Positions 1 through 6,907 of a stretch of 14,205 bases of DNA are shown here, piece after piece. The notes under the pieces are model-generated. The model searched no databases and had not been told where the DNA came from. It saw nothing but the letters and a program-made list of their open reading frames with translations. The DNA lies in the NCBI GenBank assembly GCA_026702635.1, contig JAPPBZ010000209.1, positions 1-14,205 of the forward strand, in the 5' to 3' direction. Numbering within the stretch: the first letter of the stretch is position 1; every line of letters begins with the position of its first letter. The stretch comes from Bacteroidota bacterium. GTDB lineage: Bacteria > Bacteroidota > Rhodothermia > Rhodothermales > Bin80. The position numbers were made by a program, and so were the translations under genes.

Positions 1-192
1 ATCAGCATTGAAGGTCAGGTCATGTTCGCGCAGTTTGTCGAATCCCAGGATGTAGCTCATTCCACTACATCCACCACCACGAACCCCAACCCGGAGTCCG
101 TATCCCTCGGGGATCGTCTTGTCCGTCAATATCCTGCGTACCTCCTCGGAAGCACGCGGACTTAGGGTCACCGGAGATGCGGGTGCGTCCAT
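1..192 (-). CDS. IscA/ErpA/HesB-type iron-sulfur cluster assembly protein (N-terminal part, partial)
   Basis: The reverse strand from the ATG at 192-190 reads 64 codons without a stop to the window edge, so the C-terminal part lies outside. The family carries or inserts Fe-S clusters into apoproteins in the cytoplasm. The visible part has the expected pattern: a short N-terminus (MDAPASPVTLSPRA), a helix SEEVRRIL typical of A-type carriers, then GLRVGVRGGGCSGMSY, where Cys42 sits in the G-C-S-G-M/F-x-Y motif that supplies the first cluster ligand. The other two cysteines (normally a C-G-C near the C-terminus) cannot be seen. Full-length members are about 105-120 residues, so a little over half is present. 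No Shine-Dalgarno sequence precedes the ATG. It is in the same orientation as, and 60 bp downstream of, the amidohydrolase gene. Which paralogue (IscA, ErpA, SufA) cannot be decided from this part. Confidence 0.88.
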   Translation of the reverse strand, partial: MDAPASPVTLSPRASEEVRRILTDKTIPEGYGLRVGVRGGGCSGMSYILGFDKLREHDLTFNAD

Positions 193-252
193 GGTTGAGT
201 TATTTTGATGCGCGACACTACCTATACCCAGGCTGTGCGAGGCTGTTCCGTC

Positions 253-1485
253 TCAGGGAGCAATTTTTTGGTCGAGGTGACGGATCATGACACGAGTCAG
301 CAGTTCTACGGAATCGACCAGTACCTGCTCATCAATGTCGAAATGAGCATCATGCAGAGGATAGCTGGTTGATTTGCTGCTACGTGTCCCAACCCGGATC
401 AACATTCCTGGCACATGTTTCAGGTAATTTGCAAAATCTTCTGCCCCCATACTGGGTACGCAGATGCCGAGAGCCGCACTTTCGTCAAGCAATTCCTGAA
501 TACAGGCGCGCACATTTTTGCCCATGGCAGGGTTGTTGATCACTGCGGGGAGTCCTTCTACGCGAATGAATTTTATGTCAACGCCATGCGTCTCTGCAAA
601 ATTTTCGGCAGTGCGCCTCATATAGTCCAGTAAAAAAATGCGATCTGGATCATGGAGGCATCGAAGTGCTCCCTCAAACCATGCTTCAGTTGGAATGACA
701 TTGTGGGCCATCCCACCTCCAATCATACATACCGTAAATACAGATGGATTGCGTGAGTCGGTGATGCGTCCGATATACTGATAGTACTGGGACAGGAGCT
801 GGCTTGCAATCCAGATGGTATCCTTGACTTTGTGAGGTCGGGCCGAGTGCCCGGTACTTCGCGTATGGACTTCAACCCGAATGCGCTCGGAAGAAGCGGT
901 GACCTGTCCTTCGGGGATCCCAAACTGTCCAATGTCCAGTGTCGGATCTACATGCACGCAATAAAGTGCTTCCAGCGGGTCACATACACCTGCCTTGATC
1001 ATGGGGACAGAACCACTCGGGTTTCCCTCCTCATTCGGCTGAAAAAAGATGCGAACCCGGCCATTTAACTGGGAACGGAGTCGGTGAAGATTAAGAGCAA
1101 GCCCGATACCAATGGCGGTGTGAGCATCATGCCCGCAGGCATGCGCAGCCCCCGCATTCCTTGAAGCATAGTCAGTTTTTTTCGCATCCTGTAGCTTCAG
1201 TGCATCAATGTCGCACCGAAAGCCGATATGAGGCCCAGGATGCGGGCCATCAATATCTACGAATAATCCTGTCTTGGCATGAGGCCCGGAAACGGTAAGC
1301 CCAAGATTTTCCAAATGACTCCGTATCAGGTGGCTGGTAGCGAATTCCTGATAGCCAACTTCCGGGTTACGGTGCAGATGTCGACGCAGGTTGATCAGAT
1401 AATCAACAAAATCATCGGGGAGTGGGCCGTTACGCAGAGATGCGGAAAAGCGATATGGTGCAGGAACAGCATCATATACAGACAT
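253..1485 (-). CDS. M20 family (M20D-type) metal-dependent amidohydrolase / N-acyl-amino-acid hydrolase
   Basis: A predicted cytoplasmic di-metal hydrolase that removes an acyl group from an N-acylated amino acid or peptide-like substrate (hippurate hydrolase, N-acetyl-amino-acid or IAA-conjugate hydrolase group). Numbering from the ATG at 1485 (410 residues): LRRHLHRNPEVGYQE (about 34-47) is the classic N-terminal M20D signature; FRCDIDAL at 89-96; HACGHDAHTA with metal ligands Cys117 and His119; QPNEEG with the catalytic/metal glutamates at 152-153; CVH with His178; the GHSARPH dimerisation-domain motif near 212-218; MGAEDFA near 346-352; and PLHDAHF with the last ligand His378. All five expected ligands are present, so it should be active. 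The frame can be extended two codons to a TTG at 1491, but the ATG is preferred; neither has a Shine-Dalgarno sequence. Length is normal for the family (about 390-430). The exact substrate is not determinable. Confidence 0.93.
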   Translation of the reverse strand: MSVYDAVPAPYRFSASLRNGPLPDDFVDYLINLRRHLHRNPEVGYQEFATSHLIRSHLENLGLTVSGPHAKTGLFVDIDGPHPGPHIGFRCDIDALKLQDAKKTDYASRNAGAAHACGHDAHTAIGIGLALNLHRLRSQLNGRVRIFFQPNEEGNPSGSVPMIKAGVCDPLEALYCVHVDPTLDIGQFGIPEGQVTASSERIRVEVHTRSTGHSARPHKVKDTIWIASQLLSQYYQYIGRITDSRNPSVFTVCMIGGGMAHNVIPTEAWFEGALRCLHDPDRIFLLDYMRRTAENFAETHGVDIKFIRVEGLPAVINNPAMGKNVRACIQELLDESAALGICVPSMGAEDFANYLKHVPGMLIRVGTRSSKSTSYPLHDAHFDIDEQVLVDSVELLTRVMIRHLDQKIAP

Positions 1486-1530
1486 GCCCAAAGCGAAAAT
1501 GATTGTTTGCTGGTTGCGAAAGATACGGCT

Positions 1531-1696
1531 TTAACGCAGTACTTCACCAGACGATACATGAGAGACGACATATAATTCCTCGTCCACAAGCCAGTGGAGC
1601 ATCCAGGGCACCGAGCACTACATGCCCATTATGGTTACTCGGGCGGAAATTTGCAAATAGAACCAAGTCCAAAAGCAGCAACCATCGCAGCATCAT
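1531..1696 (-). other. Intergenic gap with short coding-like fragments in several frames (possible gene remnant)
   Basis: The 1486-1692 gap between rsgA and the amidohydrolase is the longest same-strand gap in the window. The reverse strand contains a 50-codon ORF (1696-1544) whose start ATGATG overlaps the rsgA stop TGA; it begins MMLRWLLLLDLVLF and later reads NGHVVLGALDAPL. In another frame, 1590-1531 reads LVDEELYVVSHVSSGEVLR followed by TAA, which looks much more like a real protein C-terminus than chance sequence. In the third frame, entering from the rsgA 3' end, ADDAAMVAAFGLGSICKF is also protein-like before a stop. No single frame spans the gap. It may be a small gene broken by indels, or noise. 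I do not recognise the product. Confidence 0.3.
1628..1656 (-). promoter_or_regulatory. Candidate sigma70-like promoter upstream of the amidohydrolase
   Basis: On the reverse strand TTGCAA (1656-1651, four of six matches to TTGACA) is followed after exactly 17 bp by CATAAT (1633-1628, five of six matches to TATAAT). It would start transcription near 1621, giving an untranslated leader of about 135 nt before the amidohydrolase ATG at 1485. Supported by pattern alone, and a match of this quality can arise by chance. Confidence 0.25.
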
Positions 1697-2628
1697 CGGC
1701 CGATGTCCGCTTCCCCTAAATGAAGCGAGTGCAGGATATTCAGATAACTGTCGTAGCGTGCATCGCTGATTTTCTGCCTCCCGTGTGCATCCTTCACTCC
1801 GCAGTTCGGCTCATGGTCATGTGTGCAAGCGGAATAATGGCACTTGTCAAGGTGGGGCCTCAGGTCAGGAAAATAATGTGCCAACTCCCAAGGCTCAATA
1901 TCCAGTAAACCAAATTCACGTATACCTGGTGTATCTGCAACACTTCCACCGCCAGATAGGGGGTACAATGCAGTATGCGCGGTGGTATGGCGACCTTTAT
2001 TCGTTTTCTGACTGACAGAGTCCACGGGAACATTGATCCCTGGATCAATCGAATTCAAGAGGGATGATTTTCCAACTCCCGAAGGCCCCAATAATACACT
2101 GATTTTACCCGAAACCTGACTGCGCAGCAGGTTCAGTTTTTTCCGTTTTTTCACGCTGGTGATTATCGCCTGGTATCCCAGTTGCATGTAGCGTTTACGG
2201 AGCTCCTTTACGGTCGACAAAAGCTGTGAGGAGGCTAGGTCTATTTTATTGATGATCAGACCTACCGGAATATCCTGTGCTTCACAGGCAACCAGTAAAC
2301 GATCAATCAGCCCGGGATTCAATGGAGGCTGCTCTGCAGCCTGCACAATCCAGATGTAGTCAACATTGGCGATAAGGATCTGACGTTTGCCAACCTTGCG
2401 GCCCGCCGCGCGTCGATACAGACAGTTATGACGCTCATCTATTTCAGTGATGAGTCCCGTTCCATCCTCTTGCGCCTGAATACTAACGTGATCTCCTACC
2501 GCGACGGGCTGCGTCTCATCTCCGTGCATCAGCCGCATTCGACCACGAATACGTGAAGGGATGACGCTGGAATCAACCAGAACATCCACCCAGCTTCCCG
2601 TGGATCGAATAATTGTACCGGTAGGCAT
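1693..2628 (-). CDS. rsgA: Small ribosomal subunit biogenesis GTPase RsgA (YjeQ)
   Basis: A circularly permuted GTPase that checks the maturing decoding centre of the 30S subunit. Domains in order (311 residues from the ATG at 2628): an OB-fold N-terminus beginning MPTGTIIRSTGSW; the permuted G domain with G4 NKID (127-130), then G1/Walker A GPSGVGKS (181-188), switch I/G2 KGRHTT (211-216) and G3 DTPG (232-235); and a C-terminal zinc finger with ligands Cys263, Cys268, His270 and Cys276 (C-x5-C-x-H-x5-C). The frame is open upstream to an ATG at 2655 and a GTG at 2667, but family members start just before the P-x-G-x-I-I motif, so 2628 is chosen. No Shine-Dalgarno sequence is visible at any of the three. 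It is divergent from the small acidic protein at 2710. The product identification is secure; only the start is uncertain by up to 13 codons. Confidence 0.96.
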   Translation of the reverse strand: MPTGTIIRSTGSWVDVLVDSSVIPSRIRGRMRLMHGDETQPVAVGDHVSIQAQEDGTGLITEIDERHNCLYRRAAGRKVGKRQILIANVDYIWIVQAAEQPPLNPGLIDRLLVACEAQDIPVGLIINKIDLASSQLLSTVKELRKRYMQLGYQAIITSVKKRKKLNLLRSQVSGKISVLLGPSGVGKSSLLNSIDPGINVPVDSVSQKTNKGRHTTAHTALYPLSGGGSVADTPGIREFGLLDIEPWELAHYFPDLRPHLDKCHYSACTHDHEPNCGVKDAHGRQKISDARYDSYLNILHSLHLGEADIGR

Positions 2629-2651
2629 CGCGTCAAGATGTAATGGTTGCA

Positions 2652-2661
2652 ACATGCATGT
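2652..2661. repeat. 10-bp perfect palindrome ACATGCATGT in the rsgA / small-protein intergenic region
   Basis: ACATGCATGT reads the same on both strands and lies between the divergent rsgA and the gene at 2710. It overlaps by three bases a TTGACA (2664-2659, reverse strand) that could be a -35 box for rsgA, although the matching -10 (TACATC, 2642-2637) is poor. It could be an operator, but a palindrome of this size in an 80-bp region has a chance probability of several percent. If translation began at the GTG at 2667 it would be coding sequence. Confidence 0.2.
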
Positions 2662-2709
2662 CAACACGGTCGTACGAGGGAATAGGCTAATTTACCCCGA
2701 TCACTCGAA

Positions 2710-2946
2710 ATGGATACGGCACAAGACACAGACCGCAATCAATTCGCAGAGGCAAAAGAGGCGTTCAGTGAGCTGGAACTTGATCAGAAAGCGACATTTC
2801 TGGTCACTCAGGCAATGAATACTGCCGTAGAGGCGGTATCCACTCTGGTGGATGTTGTGGCCGAGGAGTGTACGGAACTATTCAGTACCCCAGCGGCAGC
2901 CAGCGAAGAGGAAGAAGATTCCCCCACTGACGAACCTGCTTCTTAA
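2710..2946 (+). CDS. Small acidic protein of unknown function (78 aa)
   Basis: I do not recognise the family. The 78-residue product starts MDTAQDTDRNQFAEAKEAF and appears to be mainly helical up to about residue 58, with an amphipathic stretch LELDQKATFLVTQAM followed by a helix rich in Ala, Val and Thr (NTAVEAVSTLVDVVAEE). The last 20 residues form a disordered acidic tail containing a run of four glutamates. There is no signal peptide, no true membrane segment and only one cysteine (in EECTEL). It is divergent from rsgA and convergent with lon, and its TAA shares the palindrome TTAA with the lon stop, so the reading frame ends exactly where lon ends. That precise fit in otherwise packed DNA, together with a protein-like composition, is why I accept it as a gene. 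The ATG at 2710 has no clear Shine-Dalgarno sequence. It may be a small helical adaptor or structural protein; no function is claimed. Confidence 0.7.
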   Translation: MDTAQDTDRNQFAEAKEAFSELELDQKATFLVTQAMNTAVEAVSTLVDVVAEECTELFSTPAAASEEEEDSPTDEPAS

Positions 2947-5423
2947 GGTGCAGTTGGTTCCTGTGCCATCCCGTTACTAGGGGATGGCGTTGAGAATATC
3001 TCTGAAGGATCCTGGATTTGCGTATCGCTCAGGGTAACGTCAAGCACCTGGCTCATGCGGCGCACATAGCTGATATCAAGTCCCTCCAATAGATTCGATT
3101 TGATATCTTTGATGTCGTTCTCATTCTTGTCAGGAAGCAGTACGTGCTTAATGCCTGCCCGTTTTGCCGCCAGAACCTTCTCTTTGATCCCACCAACGGG
3201 TAGCACAAGACCGCGAAGTGTGATTTCGCCTGTCATGGCGAGATCGTGATTCACTTTCCGTTGTGAGTAGATGGATACGAGTGCGGACAGTAGTGCAACC
3301 CCTGCGCTTGGCCCGTCTTTCGATACAGCGCCCGCAGGCACATGCACGTGCACATCGTAGTACTTGAAGGCACTCTGCGGGATTTCCAGTTCTTCTGCAC
3401 GCGCCTTGACGTAGCTGAGGGCGGCTTTGGCAGATTCCTGCATGATGTCACCCAGGCTGCCCGTCAAGGTAAGTTTACCAGTGCCTCGGGAGATAGACGC
3501 TTCTACGAACAGGATTTCACCTCCGGTTGGAGTCCAGGCAAGACCAGTAGCAACACCGGGGACCTCTGTCCGTTCGGCGATTTCATTGAAGAATTTACGA
3601 GCCCCAAGGTACTCTTCAATATCATCTTTCTCAATATTCAGAGACTTTACTTCCTTTGTAGCCACTTTTTTGGCAACGCCGCGGGCGACGCTACCAATCG
3701 TGCGCTCAAGGTTGCGTACGCCGGATTCTCGCGTATATCCATCAATGATAGAGTATACTGCAGCATCATCAATAGTGAATTGCGTTTCGTTCAGGCCATT
3801 GCGTTCAACTTGACGGGGAATCAGGTAGCCTTGGGCAATTGCCAGTTTTTCTTCCTGCGTGTACCCGGATATATTGATGACTTCCATACGATCCCTTAGT
3901 GCAGCCGGGATGGTCTGAAGAGAATTTGCCGTCGCAATAAAGAGCACCTTGGAGAGATCATAATCCAGCTCCAGATAATGATCATTGAACGCATTATTCT
4001 GCTCTGGGTCAAGAACTTCAAGAAGCGCACTGGATGGATCTCCCCGGTGGCGATCTCCGACCTTATCAATCTCGTCCAACATGAAGACCGGGTTCACAGA
4101 ACCCGCTTTCTTGAGTCCCTGCAGAATGCGGCCGGGAAGAGCGCCAATATAGGTCCGACGATGTCCGCGGATCTCCGCTTCATCATGCACCCCACCAAGG
4201 CTCATTCGAACAAATTCGCGATCCAGTGCACGAGCGATACTCTTGCCCAAGCTTGTCTTTCCAACTCCGGGAGGGCCATAGAAGCATAGAATAGGAGCCT
4301 TCATATCTCCTTTGAGCTTGAGAACCGCTAAGTACTCAATGATTCGTTTTTTGACCTTCTCGAGTCCGTGGTGATCCTCGTCCAAAATCTTCTCTGCATG
4401 CTCAATATTCAGTTGATCTTCTGTGAACTCCACCCACGGGAGATCTAGAATCCAATCAATGTAGTTGCGCGTGACCGCATAGTCTGGCAAGGATGGATTG
4501 GTGCGCTCAAGCTTTTTCATCTCCTTGTCAAAGGTCTTCGTAACGTGCTCGGGGAGCTGTTTTTCTTCGGCCCGTTCCCGCAATGCATCATGTTCATTGG
4601 ATTCATTCCCTTCCCCCAGCTCATTCTGAATGATTTTCATCTGCTGTCTGAGGAAGAACTCTCGCTGCTGCTGATTCACATCACTCTTCATTCGAGAACG
4701 AAGTTCATCGGAGAGTTGCAGGATCTGAATTTCTTTACTCAGATGCTCAATCAGAAGCCGTCCTCTCTCTCCCAGGGACACTGTTTCCAGCAGTAGTTGT
4801 TTTTCCTGAACATCAATCTGCAGATTGGAGGCAATGAAATGGATCAGGAAGGGGAAAGAGTCAATATTTTCGATGGCCTCAATGGCCTCATTAGGAAGAT
4901 TTGGTGAGAGGTTTACCATCTCACAGGCTGACTCCTTGATCGAATGCATGAGGGCCCGCTCCTCCACATCATTATCAATTCCCCCTTCTTCGTCCAGCAC
5001 CTCAATACGTGCTTTGAAATAGGGTTTGGATTGCGTGAACTCGTCTACCTTGAATCGCTTCTTGCCCTGAATGATGATGCTCTTTGAGCCATCGGGCATC
5101 TTCAGCAATTTCAATATTTTTGCCACGGTCCCCACCTCGTACAGATCACTGGGTTCCGGTTCATCCATTTTCCGTTCGCGCTGGGAGATCACGCCCACCA
5201 AGTTATTTTCCTTTGCAACCTGGCGTACCAGTTTGATGGACGCCTCACGTCCCACCGTAATCGGTAACATGACTTCGGGGAATAGAACCGTGTTCCGCAG
5301 GGCGAGAATAGGTAATTCTTCAGGCACGACCACGATGTCCTCGTCCTCTTCAATAGCAGAAGAGGGGAGAATGATCTGTTCAGGTGATTCTTCTGAGGAT
5401 AGCACTTGAGCCCAAGTATTCAT
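2943..5423 (-). CDS. lon: ATP-dependent serine protease Lon (LonA)
   Basis: A cytoplasmic hexameric AAA+ protease that unfolds and degrades damaged and regulatory proteins. 826 residues, close to the usual 780-830. Domains: an acidic N-terminal extension (1-35) before the LON substrate-binding domain (LPILALRNTVLFPEVMLP, from about 37 to 240); a helical linker (about 240-345) containing REFFLRQQMKIIQ; the AAA+ module with Walker A GPPGVGKT (383-390), Walker B VFMLDEID (446-453) and sensor region ATAN (497-500); and the S16 protease domain with catalytic Ser706 in KDGPSAG and Lys749 in GGIKEKV. The 43-residue spacing matches the E. coli Ser679/Lys722 dyad. The tail after residue 800 is polar and poorly conserved. 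The stop codon overlaps that of the convergent gene at 2710 by 3 bp. A near-consensus promoter lies immediately upstream. There is no alternative methionine before residue 51, so the ATG at 5423 is well supported. Confidence 0.98.
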   Translation of the reverse strand: MNTWAQVLSSEESPEQIILPSSAIEEDEDIVVVPEELPILALRNTVLFPEVMLPITVGREASIKLVRQVAKENNLVGVISQRERKMDEPEPSDLYEVGTVAKILKLLKMPDGSKSIIIQGKKRFKVDEFTQSKPYFKARIEVLDEEGGIDNDVEERALMHSIKESACEMVNLSPNLPNEAIEAIENIDSFPFLIHFIASNLQIDVQEKQLLLETVSLGERGRLLIEHLSKEIQILQLSDELRSRMKSDVNQQQREFFLRQQMKIIQNELGEGNESNEHDALRERAEEKQLPEHVTKTFDKEMKKLERTNPSLPDYAVTRNYIDWILDLPWVEFTEDQLNIEHAEKILDEDHHGLEKVKKRIIEYLAVLKLKGDMKAPILCFYGPPGVGKTSLGKSIARALDREFVRMSLGGVHDEAEIRGHRRTYIGALPGRILQGLKKAGSVNPVFMLDEIDKVGDRHRGDPSSALLEVLDPEQNNAFNDHYLELDYDLSKVLFIATANSLQTIPAALRDRMEVINISGYTQEEKLAIAQGYLIPRQVERNGLNETQFTIDDAAVYSIIDGYTRESGVRNLERTIGSVARGVAKKVATKEVKSLNIEKDDIEEYLGARKFFNEIAERTEVPGVATGLAWTPTGGEILFVEASISRGTGKLTLTGSLGDIMQESAKAALSYVKARAEELEIPQSAFKYYDVHVHVPAGAVSKDGPSAGVALLSALVSIYSQRKVNHDLAMTGEITLRGLVLPVGGIKEKVLAAKRAGIKHVLLPDKNENDIKDIKSNLLEGLDISYVRRMSQVLDVTLSDTQIQDPSEIFSTPSPSNGMAQEPTAP

Positions 5424-5434
5424 GAAGAGTAAAA

Positions 5435-5463
5435 ATAATATAGGATAATCGGTGGAATGTCAA
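5435..5463 (-). promoter_or_regulatory. Near-consensus sigma70-type promoter of lon
   Basis: On the reverse strand a perfect -35 TTGACA (5463-5458) is followed by exactly 17 bp and then TATTAT (5440-5435, five of six matches to TATAAT), which ends 11 bp before the lon ATG at 5423. Transcription would start around 5428, leaving a leader of only about 4-6 nt, too short for a Shine-Dalgarno site, and none is present. The box quality and spacing make this the strongest promoter candidate in the window. No heat-shock sigma32-like or CIRCE element is visible. Confidence 0.6.
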
Positions 5464-5543
5464 AAATTAGGCCAATCCATGAATGGGTGACAAAGTGTCC
5501 ATGAAAAAGTTTGCCGGGTGGTAATCATTTGGGTTGTGATCTC

Positions 5544-5560
5544 GTTGAACATGGTTCAAC
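5544..5560. promoter_or_regulatory. Perfect 7-3-7 inverted repeat upstream of the cysteine synthase gene (candidate operator)
   Basis: GTTGAAC-ATG-GTTCAAC is a perfect dyad with 7-bp arms and a 3-bp centre, ending 12 bp before the start codon at 5573. It contains TGAA-N5-TTCA, the form of the E. coli MetR half-site pair, and also fits the general T-N11-A shape of LysR-type sites. It may be an operator controlling sulfur amino-acid synthesis, or a small hairpin in the leader. The regulator identity is inference only. Confidence 0.4.
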
Positions 5561-5572
5561 TGGCGAAAAGAA

Positions 5573-6559
5573 ATGTGGCATCAAAACATCATTGACACCA
5601 TCGGGAATACACCGCTCGTACAATTGAATCGGGTGACAAAAGATGTGCCATGTACGGTTCTAGTTAAATTAGAGTTGTTCAATCCAGGTGGTTCGGTGAA
5701 GGATCGCATTGGTCATGCGATGGTGCAGGCGGCAGAAGAGTCCGGCCAACTCAAGCCAGGCGGTATTATCGTTGAGGCTACAAGTGGGAACACCGGTACC
5801 GGTATCGTGCAGGCTGCAAGACTAAAAGGCTACCGCTGCATTTTTACCGCGACGGAAAAGGTCAGCGAGGAGAAGCGAGATCTTCTTACAGCCTATGGAG
5901 CGGAGCTGGTATTATGTCCGACGGATGTCACGCCGGAAGATCCACGCTCATACTACAGTATGGCAGAAAAAATTGCCGAAGAGACACCTGGAGCCATTTA
6001 CCTCAATCAATACTTCAACGAGGCAAATGTGAAGGCACATTATGGGACGACCGGCCCCGAAATCTGGCAGCAGACGGAAGGGAAGGTGACACATTTTTTT
6101 GCGACCGCTAGCACCGGAGGTACCATATCCGGCAGTGCCAGATACTTGAAAGAGAAGAGTGCAGATATCCGCGTGATTGGTGTTGACTGTTACGGTTCTT
6201 CGTACTTCACGTACTTCCACGAGGGTGTTATTGACCCCGATGAGATCTATTCGCATCAAATTGAAGGAGCGGGTAAGGAGTATTTGGCAGGGAATATGCA
6301 CATGGAACTGCTTGACGACTATACGCGAGTCAGTGACCGGGATGCAATGCAGATGGCGCGAAGGCTGGCAAAAGAAGAGGGTATATTTGCAGGACAGTCG
6401 AGTGGGTTAGCTCTGGCTGGCGCCCTTCTATGGCTTGAACAACATCGTCATGAAATCAGTCAAAACTCGTTAATAGTCGTTTTACTACCTGATTCCGGTA
6501 TGAAATACATCAGTAAGACGTATAATGACGACTGGATGAAGGACAACAATTTTATCTGA
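5573..6559 (+). CDS. PLP-dependent cysteine synthase / cystathionine beta-synthase family enzyme
   Basis: A fold-type II PLP enzyme that forms cysteine from O-acetylserine and sulfide, or cystathionine from serine and homocysteine. In 328 residues: the opening IGNTPLVQLNR (10-20) is typical; PLP-binding Lys43 is in NPGGSVKDR; the substrate loop TSGNTG is at 70-75; the PLP-phosphate loop STGGTISG is at 180-187; GQSSG is at 274-278; and Ser308 in LLPDSG contacts the pyridine nitrogen. The C-terminus (DSGMKYISKTYNDDWM) and the EGAGKEY segment (231-237) resemble cystathionine beta-synthase cores more than CysK. There is no C-terminal CBS-domain pair and no haem domain, so the protein is the catalytic core only. 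The start is fixed by homology and has a purine-rich GAAAAGAA immediately upstream. It is followed after 18 bp by the DUF3467 gene, probably co-transcribed, and is divergent from lon. The choice between cysM and cbs needs a phylogeny, so no symbol is given. Confidence 0.92.
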   Translation: MWHQNIIDTIGNTPLVQLNRVTKDVPCTVLVKLELFNPGGSVKDRIGHAMVQAAEESGQLKPGGIIVEATSGNTGTGIVQAARLKGYRCIFTATEKVSEEKRDLLTAYGAELVLCPTDVTPEDPRSYYSMAEKIAEETPGAIYLNQYFNEANVKAHYGTTGPEIWQQTEGKVTHFFATASTGGTISGSARYLKEKSADIRVIGVDCYGSSYFTYFHEGVIDPDEIYSHQIEGAGKEYLAGNMHMELLDDYTRVSDRDAMQMARRLAKEEGIFAGQSSGLALAGALLWLEQHRHEISQNSLIVVLLPDSGMKYISKTYNDDWMKDNNFI

Positions 6560-6577
6560 CCCACAGGCCCCGACATT

Positions 6578-6907
6578 ATGGAACACGAGAATACAGAAAT
6601 AGAAGAGACAGACTCAAAACTCAATATTGAGTTAAGTGAGCAGATGGCGGAGGGTGAGTACTCCAATCTGGTGATGATTGGTCATTCACGGGAGGAGTTT
6701 ATCTTGGACTTTATCCGTGTAATGCCCGGTGTTCCGGCAGCACGGGTCAAAAGTCGGATCATTGTCACTCCAAGGCATGCCAAGCGGTTCTTGCGTGCGT
6801 TGGCCGAAAATATTGACCGATTTGAGGATGCGAACGGGCCTATTTCAGACAGCGATACCCCGGACCTTTCCGTCCAGTTTGGTGGAGGGGTATTAGGTGA
6901 GGCATAG
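6578..6907 (+). CDS. DUF3467 domain protein
   Basis: A 109-residue protein that I assign to DUF3467 from its central block: LNIELSEQMAEGEYSNLVMI (15-34), EEFILDFIRVMPGVP (about 39-53), ARVKSRIIVTPRHAKRFLRA (about 55-74) and ENIDRFED. These are the hallmark stretches of this widespread small family, whose function is unknown to me. The first 14 residues and the last 20 (ending in Gly-rich GGGVLGEA) are variable. No signal peptide or transmembrane segment is evident, so it is presumably cytoplasmic. It lies 18 bp after the cysteine synthase gene on the same strand, which suggests co-transcription. Its TAG abuts the reverse-strand stop of the LPS permease with no base between them. The ATG at 6578 is the only sensible start; no Shine-Dalgarno sequence is seen. 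Confidence 0.88.
   Translation: MEHENTEIEETDSKLNIELSEQMAEGEYSNLVMIGHSREEFILDFIRVMPGVPAARVKSRIIVTPRHAKRFLRALAENIDRFEDANGPISDSDTPDLSVQFGGGVLGEA

Noticed and set aside
1395..1589. 64-codon reverse ORF overlapping the amidohydrolase start
   Set aside because: It runs out of frame through the conserved amidohydrolase N-terminus and has a hydrophobic, low-quality composition.
1503..1769. 88-codon forward ORF across the gap and the rsgA 3' end
   Set aside because: The product is Arg/Ser/His-rich without any domain pattern and overlaps rsgA antisense; the reverse-strand fragments in the same gap look more protein-like.
3342..3899. 185-codon forward ORF inside lon
   Set aside because: It lies wholly antisense to the protease/AAA coding sequence, has no recognisable domain, and is explained by the codon bias of lon.
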